Of a DNA stretch of 33,878 nt, positions 26,123 through 33,129 are shown one piece after another. The stretch lies in the NCBI GenBank assembly GCA_947450355.1, contig CANFVB010000008.1, positions 1-33,878 of the forward strand. The letters run 5' to 3'. A program made the translations under genes and the position numbers. Below the pieces are notes generated by a model, which did not search any database, was not told the DNA's origin, and was given only the letters and a program-made list of their open reading frames with translations. Each line of letters opens with the position of its first letter. The stretch's first letter is position 1. The stretch is from Bacteroidota bacterium (GTDB taxonomy: Bacteria > Bacteroidota > Bacteroidia > Flavobacteriales > Flavobacteriaceae).

Positions 26123-26899
26123 ATGATTAATAATAATCCTATTGGCTTGTTTGATTCTGGTGTTGGCGGAACTTCTATTTGGAGAGCCATCAATCATTTG
26201 TTACCAAATGAAAATACTATTTATCTAGCAGATAGTAAAAATGCCCCTTATGGCGAAAAGTCTAAAGAGGAAATCATTTTATTAAGTAAAAAAAACACCG
26301 AATTACTATTAGAACTCAATTGCAAAATTATTGTGGTGGCCTGCAATACCGCTACTACCAATGCAATTAAAGAACTTAGAGCATCGTATGACGTTCCGTT
26401 TATAGGGATTGAACCTGCAATAAAACCAGCTGCTCACAACTCAAAAACACAAACCATAGGGGTTTTAGCTACGAAGGGAACTTTGAGTAGCGAGTTGTTT
26501 AATAAAACAGTAGCACTATACCAAAACACAAAAATTGTAGAGCAAATTGGACACGGACTTGTAGAATTAATTGAAAGTGGTGCAATAGATTCTCCTGAAA
26601 TGGACGAATTACTGCATTCCTATATTACTCCAATGATTGAAAAAAATATAGATTACTTAGTCTTAGGATGCAGTCATTACCCCTATTTGATTCCGAAATT
26701 AAAAAAAATACTACCCAAAAACGTTCAAATAATAGACTCCGGAGAAGCAGTTGCAAGGCAAACACAAGTTGTATTAAAAGAAAAAATCGGCTTTAGTAAC
26801 CTTAATAAAAGTAGTCATCTGTTTTATACTAATGGAAATTCATTAGTGCTTTCCGAACTTTTAGAAAAGAAATATACGGTTTTAGAAAAAGATTTTTAA
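26123..26899 (+). CDS. murI: Glutamate racemase
   Basis: Makes D-glutamate for peptidoglycan. It is 258 aa, normal. The N-terminal FDSGVGGTSIW (10-20) holds the conserved Asp11 and Ser12; the two catalytic cysteines are Cys74 in VACNTATTNA and Cys183 in LGCSHYPYL, with His185 beside the second. It is probably a separate transcript, since a terminator lies between it and ompH. Its stop codon overlaps the stop of the convergent carbonic-anhydrase-like gene. Confidence 0.96.
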   Translation: MINNNPIGLFDSGVGGTSIWRAINHLLPNENTIYLADSKNAPYGEKSKEEIILLSKKNTELLLELNCKIIVVACNTATTNAIKELRASYDVPFIGIEPAIKPAAHNSKTQTIGVLATKGTLSSELFNKTVALYQNTKIVEQIGHGLVELIESGAIDSPEMDELLHSYITPMIEKNIDYLVLGCSHYPYLIPKLKKILPKNVQIIDSGEAVARQTQVVLKEKIGFSNLNKSSHLFYTNGNSLVLSELLEKKYTVLEKDF

Positions 26900-27420
26900 G
26901 ATTCTTCTCCCTCTTTAAACCAACTCGAATACATTACATAATTACTCGAAATTCGTTCAATTTCACCAGCAAAATCTGATTGATCAATATCTTTTACTTT
27001 TTTTGCAGGAACACCAGCCCAAATAGTGCCTGATGCTACAACAGTATTTTGAGTTATAACAGCACCCGCAGCAACAATCGAATTACTTTCAATCACACAA
27101 TTATCCATAACTATTGCACCCATTCCTATCAATACATTATCATGAATGGTACAACCATGAACAATGGCGTTGTGACCAATCGATACATTATTACCAATGA
27201 TAGTAGGGTGCTTTTGGTAGGTACAATGAATGATTGCACCATCCTGAATATTTACTTTATTACCAATAGTTATAAAATTAACATCACCGCGAAGTACCGC
27301 ATTGAACCATACACTACAAGAAGAACCAATAGTAACATCGCCAACAATAGTTGCATTTTCGGCAACATAACAATCCTCTGGAATTGACGGCGTTATTCCG
27401 TTTATAGTTTTTATCAACAT
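26896..27420 (-). CDS. Gamma-carbonic anhydrase-like left-handed beta-helix protein
   Basis: A 174-residue hexapeptide-repeat protein of the gamma-CA/PaaY/YrdA group, trimeric in known members. Repeats of the [IV]GxxxxI type run from about 22 to 140. The metal ligands of gamma-carbonic anhydrases are present: His65, His83 and His88 (IIHCTYQ and IGHNAIVHGC), with Arg44, Asp46, Gln59 and Asp60 in the positions of the conserved salt-bridge residues. This supports a metal site, though many homologues lack proven CO2 hydration activity. The gene converges on murI with stop codons sharing the palindrome TTAA, and no terminator hairpin lies between them. Confidence 0.93.
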   Translation of the reverse strand: MLIKTINGITPSIPEDCYVAENATIVGDVTIGSSCSVWFNAVLRGDVNFITIGNKVNIQDGAIIHCTYQKHPTIIGNNVSIGHNAIVHGCTIHDNVLIGMGAIVMDNCVIESNSIVAAGAVITQNTVVASGTIWAGVPAKKVKDIDQSDFAGEIERISSNYVMYSSWFKEGEES

Positions 27421-27425
27421 ATTAT

Positions 27426-27453
27426 AAAAAAATAGTCCCGATAAATCGGGACT
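27426..27453 (-). terminator. Rho-independent terminator of the porP/sprF gene
   Basis: Stem AGTCCCGA (27434-27441) with TCGGGACT (27446-27453) and loop TAAA, followed on the minus strand by a U-rich run (A tract at 27426-27432 on +). It starts 16 bp after the stop of the minus-strand gene. Core TCCCGA/TCGGGA is shared with the hairpin at 6570-6596. Confidence 0.82.
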
Positions 27454-27468
27454 GTTAAATGCTTTAAA

Positions 27469-28467
27469 TTAGTTTACTGCTGGACAATTACAGTGGTATT
27501 TTTCTGGTTTACAGAATAAATTCAAACCAATTGTAATTTGGTGAAAACCACTAGAATCAAACTTTACATCTCCCAAAATTTGAGAATAGGTATAAGCAAA
27601 CATAAAGTTTTGATAATTTAAACCTAAAATAGGTGATATGTTTTGTAAATATTGAGTACCTACACCACTACCTGAAATAAATTGTGCACCGTCTAAACTT
27701 CTTCTGTAAGATAATCCACCCCAAACTTTACCAAAATCTAATTGTTTGTAAACCTTAAGGTTCATATCAATTGAACTTTCTTTCGTTTTATCTATATTCT
27801 GATACATAATTGATGGCTCCCACAACAAAGTTTCAGTATCTCCAAAAGTATAACCTGCACTTAAAATAACTTTTCTTAAATTGTCACTTTCGTAAGCTGT
27901 ATAGATGTTTCTTCTTGTTTCAACTGCATTTTTAATAGTTAAGTGTGTATAAAAATCTAAATAGTTATACGATGCACCTATGTCAAAATTGAAATACGAT
28001 TCTTTTTGAACAATTGTACCATCTACAATAGGATCGTAATTGCCAGAATTTATAAAATTAGTTTCATCTAATTGACTTTGAATTAAAACACCACTAATAC
28101 CAAAAGATAATTGATTCAAATCAACGTCATCTCTTGAAAACATGATATGGTGGGCATAAGTTAATTTAACCCCTTTTTGAGAATGGTATCCGTTTTTATC
28201 ATTAAAAACTATTATACCAGCACCATTAGAATCGTCCAATCTTGTATTAAAACTTAATGTTTGCAATTGAGGCGCATCTTCTTGACCAAACCATTGTTTA
28301 CGAGCAGTTAATCTAAGTTTTGAACAACTTGACGCACCCGCCATTGATGGGTGTATTAAATAATAATTATCCGATAAATAATCAGAATATACTGCAATAC
28401 CTTCTTGGGAGAACGAAATTTGAGCAATAAACAACAAAACAACTAAATACAACTTTTTAAAATTCAT
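27469..28467 (-). CDS. Type IX secretion membrane protein, PorP/SprF family
   Basis: A 332-residue outer-membrane protein. Signal peptide MNFKKLYLVVLLFIAQISFS, then QEGIAVYSDYLSDNYYLIHPSMAGASSCSKLRLTARKQW, the classic PorP/SprF opening (Y..Y..N..L.NPA.AG), and alternating aromatic strands to the end. Such proteins help export or anchor gliding and T9SS adhesins. Usually an SprB-like adhesin gene lies just upstream; here upstream is a 383-bp non-coding gap, so this copy stands alone in the window. The C-terminus ends CKPEKYHCNCPAVN, with three cysteines after the last strand, an uncommon feature for a barrel. Confidence 0.9.
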   Translation of the reverse strand: MNFKKLYLVVLLFIAQISFSQEGIAVYSDYLSDNYYLIHPSMAGASSCSKLRLTARKQWFGQEDAPQLQTLSFNTRLDDSNGAGIIVFNDKNGYHSQKGVKLTYAHHIMFSRDDVDLNQLSFGISGVLIQSQLDETNFINSGNYDPIVDGTIVQKESYFNFDIGASYNYLDFYTHLTIKNAVETRRNIYTAYESDNLRKVILSAGYTFGDTETLLWEPSIMYQNIDKTKESSIDMNLKVYKQLDFGKVWGGLSYRRSLDGAQFISGSGVGTQYLQNISPILGLNYQNFMFAYTYSQILGDVKFDSSGFHQITIGLNLFCKPEKYHCNCPAVN

Positions 28468-28850
28468 TTCTTTTTTCTTTTTAATGACAATTGTGCTTTT
28501 AAATCCCTTTATCGAATTTGATAAACATAGAAATCGATTACATAGTATGTATAATAATTTTAACTAAAATGATAAAACAACTATCCCTAATAACAAATCA
28601 ACAATGTAGCGGTCAAATATATAAATTTTTAGGTTAGTAATCAAATTCCCAACAATTATTTTAAAATTATCTTACAATAATCTAATTTCTGACTTGAAAT
28701 TAAATTAAAAACTCGTTTCAGTTAGCAAAATACACTTAAAATCAATGTGTGCTAAAATAATCAGCATATACTATTCCATATAACCTAGAAATTTGAATCA
28801 AATGATTTATCTTTACACTCACAAAATACTATTATAAAGTAAAACGCAAA
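28468..28850. other. Non-coding gap between divergent genes
   Basis: AT-rich 383-bp gap between the porP/sprF gene (-) and the nfu gene (+). I see no open frame worth calling. It contains the minus-strand promoter at 28614-28645; no convincing + strand promoter was found. Confidence 0.6.
28614..28645 (-). promoter_or_regulatory. Bacteroidota-type promoter of the porP/sprF gene
   Basis: On the minus strand TTTG (28645-28642) is followed after 20 bases by TATATTTG (28621-28614). Both parts fit the -33 TTG / -7 TAnnTTTG consensus with allowed spacing. This is the best promoter match I found in the window. It implies a 5' leader of roughly 140 bases before the ATG. Confidence 0.55.
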
Positions 28851-29750
28851 ATGACAAAAATCACTATAAAAAGCACACAAAATCCTGCAATTCTAAAGTT
28901 TGAATTTCCCGATTTCATAACCCAAAACGAAAGTTTTGAGTTCAAAAACATTGACGAAGCCAAAGCTTCGCCTCTCGCACAGCAATTATTCTACTTGCCA
29001 TTTGTGAAAACAGTTTACATTTCTGGAAATTTCATCGCAATAGAACGCTACACCATTGTAGAATGGGAAGATGTTCAAGATGCTGTTGCCGAACAAATTG
29101 AAGAATTTGTAAATAATGGCGGCACTATTATCACAATTGACGAAAACAAAACCAAGAAACAACCTATTACAGTATATGGTGAAACGACGCCAAATCCTGC
29201 AGCTCTGAAATTTGTCGTTAGCAGAATGTTGACTAAAAACGCTGTTGAATTCAAAAATATTGATGCTACAGCAGCCTCGCCATTGGCAAAAGCCCTATTC
29301 AATTTTTCGTATGTAAAGGAAGTTTTCATCGACGAAAATTACATTTCTGTAACCAAATATGAAGTCAACGAATGGAACGAAATTACCTTGGAATTGCGTT
29401 CGTTCATCAAGCAATTCATTGAAAATGGTGGAACTGTTTTAGATGAAACCCTATTGGTAACCGATACAAAACAAGAGAAACAGCAAATTAAAAACTTCGA
29501 TAATTTAGACACTACGTCGCAACAAATTATCAATATTTTGGAAGAATATGTAAAACCTGCCGTTGCTGCCGATGGTGGAAATATCCTATTCGATTCCTAC
29601 GATGAAAAAGAAAAACGCGTGAAAGTAATCTTACAAGGTGCTTGCAACGGCTGCCCATCTTCAACTTTCACTCTAAAAAGTGGCATCGAAAACATGCTAA
29701 AAGACATGCTAAAAGACGAAGATATTAAAGTAGAAGCCGTAAACGCCTAA
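28851..29750 (+). CDS. Nfu/NifU-type Fe-S scaffold protein with duplicated N-domain
   Basis: A 299-residue cytosolic protein that should carry or deliver Fe-S clusters. Residues 1-95 and 108-200 are two copies of the Nfu N-terminal domain (PF08712): NPAILKFEF...FEFKNIDEAKASPLAQ and NPAALKFVV...VEFKNIDATAASPLAK, both ending in an F-NGGT motif. The C-terminal NifU-like domain (about 220-299) has VKPAVAADGGN (235-244) and the cluster-binding CNGC at 265-268. Most Nfu proteins have one N-domain; duplication is reported by annotation in other Flavobacteria as I recall. No isc or suf genes lie nearby. Confidence 0.93.
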   Translation: MTKITIKSTQNPAILKFEFPDFITQNESFEFKNIDEAKASPLAQQLFYLPFVKTVYISGNFIAIERYTIVEWEDVQDAVAEQIEEFVNNGGTIITIDENKTKKQPITVYGETTPNPAALKFVVSRMLTKNAVEFKNIDATAASPLAKALFNFSYVKEVFIDENYISVTKYEVNEWNEITLELRSFIKQFIENGGTVLDETLLVTDTKQEKQQIKNFDNLDTTSQQIINILEEYVKPAVAADGGNILFDSYDEKEKRVKVILQGACNGCPSSTFTLKSGIENMLKDMLKDEDIKVEAVNA

Positions 29751-29929
29751 GTAAGTAGAAAGTTTTAAAGTCGTAAAGTCAAAAGTCTCGAAATAGCTGA
29801 AAACTATTTAAAATCAGTCAATTACTTTGAATTAATTATATTAAATACGACGCTTTATTACACGTACTACTTAACTTTATTAGTAACAAAATAGCGTTTA
29901 GAAACACTTTTTTAAGAAACTATTCATTG

Positions 29930-29955
29930 CAATCCACGCCCAAAAGCGTGGGATT
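29930..29955. repeat. Inverted copy of the core of the structured element
   Basis: The 26 bases here are the exact reverse complement of 17796-17821, including CCACGCCCAAAAGCGTGGG. Only the inner hairpin is kept; the outer GCGTGA/TCACGC stem is absent. It lies 30 bp before the start of the DUF255 gene. The rest of 29751-29985 shows no gene. Confidence 0.7.
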
Positions 29956-29985
29956 TTAACTATTGTCTGGGCTAAAAAACACAGC

Positions 29986-32004
29986 ATGAACGAACTACAT
30001 TCCGAAACTAGTCCCTATCTTTTGCAACACGCAAACAATCCAGTGCATTGGAAAGCGTGGAACTCCAACTCATTGGCTACAGCCCAAGAACAAAACAAAC
30101 TTATCATCGTTAGTATTGGTTATTCGGCGTGCCATTGGTGTCATGTTATGGAACACGAAAGCTTTGAAAATGATGAAGTGGCACAAACCATGAACCAGCA
30201 TTTCATCAACATAAAAGTGGATCGCGAAGAGCGTCCCGACGTGGATGCTGTTTATATGAAAGCCGTTCAAATAATGACAGGGCGAGGCGGTTGGCCACTA
30301 AATATTGTGGCACTTCCCGACGGAAGACCGGTTTGGGGCGGCACCTATTTTCGAAAAGACGAATGGATTTCAACGTTAGAACAGTTGCAAACAATTTATC
30401 AATCACAACCCGAAAAAATGATTGGGTATGCTGAAAAATTACGCCTCGGAATTGAAAGTTTAGGAATGTCAAAGGCGGAAATTTCATCGGAAACTTTAAA
30501 CCAAAATAGCATTGAACCCTTAATCGAAAAATGGATTAAAAGTTTCGATTTGGAATTTGGTGGAATGGCACGTGCACCGAAATTTATGATGCCCAATAAC
30601 TATCAATTTCTATTGCGATACGGGCATCAAAAACAAAATCAGGAAGTGTTGGATTTCGTAAATCTTACCTTGACAAAAATGGCTTATGGTGGACTTTTCG
30701 ACACCGTTGACGGCGGATTTTCTCGCTATTCGGTCGATATGAAATGGCACGTTCCTCACTTTGAAAAAATGCTTTATGACAACGGACAATTGGTTTCGTT
30801 GTATGCTGATACTTATAAACTAACGAAAAATCCTTTATACAAAGAGGTTGTCGAAAAAACATTGACCTTCATTTCGAGAGAACTAACCAATGCTGAAAAT
30901 GGCTTTTATTGTGCTTTAGATGCCGATAGTTTAAATGAAAAGCAACACTTGGAAGAAGGTGCATTTTATGTTTGGAAAGAAGCAACATTGCAAACCATTC
31001 TGAAAGATAATTTTGAATTGTTTCGTGAAGTTTTCAATGTCAATGAATTTGGTTATTGGGAAGAAGGCAATTATGTTTTAATTCAAAATCAGGAGTTGAA
31101 AGCAATCGCAATCCAAAATAATATCACTCTTTCTGAATTGCAATCTAAGAAAAAAACTTGGGAACAATTGCTTTTTATTGAACGTGAAAAAAGAAGCAAA
31201 CCAAGATTAGACGATAAAGCATTGACGTCTTGGAATGCCATAATGTTAAAAGGTTTTGTGGATGCTTATAAAGCTTTTGGCGACGAAAATTATTTAAAAA
31301 CAGCCATTAAAAATGCGGCTTTCATCATTGAAAAACAATGGACACCCGAAGGCAATTTATACCATAATTACAAGAATGGAAAAAGCACGATAAACGGTTA
31401 TCTTGAAGATTATTGTTTTGTAATTGATGCTTTTATTGCACTTTATGAAGTGACATTAGATGAAAAATGGTTGCAAAATGCCAAGCAATTAACCGATTAT
31501 TGTTTCGATTCTTTTTATGATGAAAAGGCAGGATTTTTTGCTTTTACCTCCAAAATTGACGCACCACTTATTACTACTCATTTTGAAACCGAAGACAATG
31601 TCATTCCAGCTTCTAACTCGGTGATGGCAAATAATTTATTCAAGCTGAGTATTTATTTTCATAATTCCTATTATGAAACTATTTGCATGAAAATGCTTCA
31701 ACAAATCATTCCAAACATTGATTATCCATCGGGGTATTCTAATTGGTTGAATGTATTGATGAATTATTCCGAGCAGAATAAGGAATTGGGAGTTTGCGGT
31801 GAAAAAGCGTTGGAATATATAACTAAAATCAATCAGAACTACCTTCCAAATATAGTTATTGCAGGAATAAAAGTCGCTACTTCCCTACCCTTTTTGAAAG
31901 ACCGCTTTGTTGAAAACGAAACGCTATTTTATGTTTGTCAAAATCAAACGTGTTTGTTGCCAACAACAGATTTTGAGGAAGCTTTGAAAATGGTATTTGA
32001 TTAA
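29986..32004 (+). CDS. Thioredoxin-domain protein, DUF255/YyaL (spermatogenesis-associated protein 20 family)
   Basis: A 672-residue cytosolic protein. The N-terminal thioredoxin-like DUF255 domain (about 1-165) has SETSPYLLQHANNPVHW (6-22) and the CHWC active-site-like motif at 49-52 in YSACHWCHVMEHESFE. The rest is an alpha/alpha-toroid of the six-hairpin glycosidase type, with RAPKFMMPNNYQFLLRY, GGFSRYSVDMKWHVPHFEKMLYDN, DADSLNEKQHLEEGAFYVW and the KALTSWNAIMLKGF stretch. Full length and intact. The family is widespread (B. subtilis YyaL, human SPATA20) but its reaction is not established. It is monocistronic and stands next to the decayed right end. Confidence 0.94.
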   Translation: MNELHSETSPYLLQHANNPVHWKAWNSNSLATAQEQNKLIIVSIGYSACHWCHVMEHESFENDEVAQTMNQHFINIKVDREERPDVDAVYMKAVQIMTGRGGWPLNIVALPDGRPVWGGTYFRKDEWISTLEQLQTIYQSQPEKMIGYAEKLRLGIESLGMSKAEISSETLNQNSIEPLIEKWIKSFDLEFGGMARAPKFMMPNNYQFLLRYGHQKQNQEVLDFVNLTLTKMAYGGLFDTVDGGFSRYSVDMKWHVPHFEKMLYDNGQLVSLYADTYKLTKNPLYKEVVEKTLTFISRELTNAENGFYCALDADSLNEKQHLEEGAFYVWKEATLQTILKDNFELFREVFNVNEFGYWEEGNYVLIQNQELKAIAIQNNITLSELQSKKKTWEQLLFIEREKRSKPRLDDKALTSWNAIMLKGFVDAYKAFGDENYLKTAIKNAAFIIEKQWTPEGNLYHNYKNGKSTINGYLEDYCFVIDAFIALYEVTLDEKWLQNAKQLTDYCFDSFYDEKAGFFAFTSKIDAPLITTHFETEDNVIPASNSVMANNLFKLSIYFHNSYYETICMKMLQQIIPNIDYPSGYSNWLNVLMNYSEQNKELGVCGEKALEYITKINQNYLPNIVIAGIKVATSLPFLKDRFVENETLFYVCQNQTCLLPTTDFEEALKMVFD

Positions 32005-32468
32005 TTGGAACTGATTAGTCAAATCAAACTGCTAAAATGCTACAGTATATTTCATTTATTTCAATTGTTATTAGACTAAATGAAATAACGATCAGAAGTC
32101 AACTATCTCTTTCAGGATGTCATAATAAGGAATTAAGAATCTCATAATGTGAGTAAATTATAGGATTGCTCCGTTATCGAAATGTCAAAATAGCGCCAAT
32201 CTTTCCAGCTTTCGATTCTCGATAAAGTAATGGAAATCATACTTAATACTATTCGCTTAAAAACTGGCCTGTTTCAAGGAAGAGCGATACGCAATTTGGT
32301 TTGAAATTTCCTCCAAATCTGTTTTCCAAGCTTTTATGACTTTAGGATAATTACGTCTAAAATTGCTAGAAAAAGAAAGGTTTATTATTCTAAAAGAAAT
32401 GACAGCAATTACCTTAAAAATAAGATGTTAGGACGTTACTTATTGTTTGCCAAGACAAAGGAAAGGCT
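32005..32468. other. Non-coding, possibly decayed DNA
   Basis: No convincing gene. The minus strand has an open frame at 32257-32427 without a good start (containing NYPKVIKAWKTDLEEISNQIAYR), which reads on in the same frame past a stop for about 25 more codons. Its composition looks protein-like, so it may be the worn end of a gene, but I do not recognise it. The + strand is also partly open here. Confidence 0.4.
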
Positions 32469-32622
32469 TCGTCCTGACGAAGAAACTAATTTACCGCGGT
32501 AACTTATATAAACTACCGCGGTAACTCACTCAATTTACCGCGGTAACTTACTTAATTTACCGCGGTAACTTGATTCATTTACCGCGGTAAAATATATGTA
32601 TCGTCCTGACAAAGCGATAAAC
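32469..32622. repeat. Seven-step array, 22-bp period, TTACCGCGGTAA palindromes
   Basis: The 12-bp palindrome TTACCGCGGTAA starts at 32491, 32535, 32557 and 32579, and a one-base variant (CTACCGCGGTAA) at 32513: five units, exactly 22 bp apart. The 10-bp parts between them vary (CTTATATAAA, CTCACTCAAT, CTTACTTAAT, CTTGATTCAT). One step before and one step after, in the same phase, stands TCGTCCTGAC (32469 and 32601) instead of the palindrome; the left copy lies in a CTTCGTC/GACGAAG hairpin. Five CCGCGG sites in 100 bp are striking in such AT-rich DNA. It lies downstream of the broken araC gene. Confidence 0.9.
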
Positions 32623-32657
32623 TATCCCTGAGAAGTAAAAAATGTGGTAACCTTAGA

Positions 32658-33030
32658 CTAATCCCTAACATACTCTTGAGGAGAAACTCCCGTTATCGAT
32701 TTGAAGCTTTTAAAGAAGGAACTATAGGATGTAAATCCAGCCACAGAAGCCAATGACTCCATCGTATCTTTTTTTAGATAACCTTCCTCTATTAGTAGAA
32801 TGGTTTTTTGAATGCGTATTATTTTCCTAAAGTGAGAGAACTTTATTTTTGAATGATATTTAAAAATATACAACACATGACTTTTTGGAATATTTAGTTT
32901 GTTTATTAAATCGCTTGTTTAAAAATTGGTGTTTAGAAACAGATTGATTTTAACGCTTGGTTTTTCTATGTCAAGAATATAAGTTTTAGTATTGTTTACA
33001 CGTTTAAGAAAGTACCTTTTATTAATATTA
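32658..33030 (-). pseudogene. AraC-family regulator, 3' fragment, stop codon inside and cut by an IS
   Basis: The C-terminal DNA-binding part of an AraC-type regulator. From the 3' end, minus-strand residues include SLASVAGFTSYSSFFKSFKSITGVSPQEYVRD, the standard second helix-turn-helix and PxEY tail, and before it LNIPKSHVLYIFKYHSKIKFSHFRKIIRIQ, the first helix-turn-helix. An in-frame TAA at 32919-32921 breaks the frame just before SDLINKLNIPK; the frame continues upstream in the same register (KPSVKINLFLNTNF) until the IS982-like end at 33031. So the gene has a nonsense change and lost its N-terminal part to the insertion. The remaining 5' part would lie past the element, outside the window. 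Confidence 0.8.
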
Positions 33031-33070
33031 ACCCGTTGGGTGTAATTATTTAAAGTGAAAAAAATAGAAT

Positions 33071-33129
33071 AAATATTGGTCAAGACACTGAAATTCAGTA
33101 TCTTGAAGTCGCTAAACAAACCAATATTT
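33071..33129 (+). promoter_or_regulatory. Nested hairpin ending at the transposase start codon
   Basis: Outer stem AAATATTGGT (33071-33080) pairs perfectly with ACCAATATTT (33120-33129). Inside it CAAGACACTGAA (33081-33092) pairs with TTCAGTATCTTG (33094-33105) with one mismatch. The outer stem's last base touches the ATG at 33130. In read-through transcripts such a fold could hide the start codon region and hold transposase low, as known for other IS elements. Confidence 0.55.

Noticed and set aside
32491-32590. CRISPR array
   Set aside because: The repeat is only 12 bp and the spacers 10 bp, far below CRISPR sizes, and no cas gene is near.
32919-33119. 66-codon minus-strand open frame as a gene
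   Set aside because: Its first half lies within the IS end and its second half is the araC remnant, so it is a junction product.
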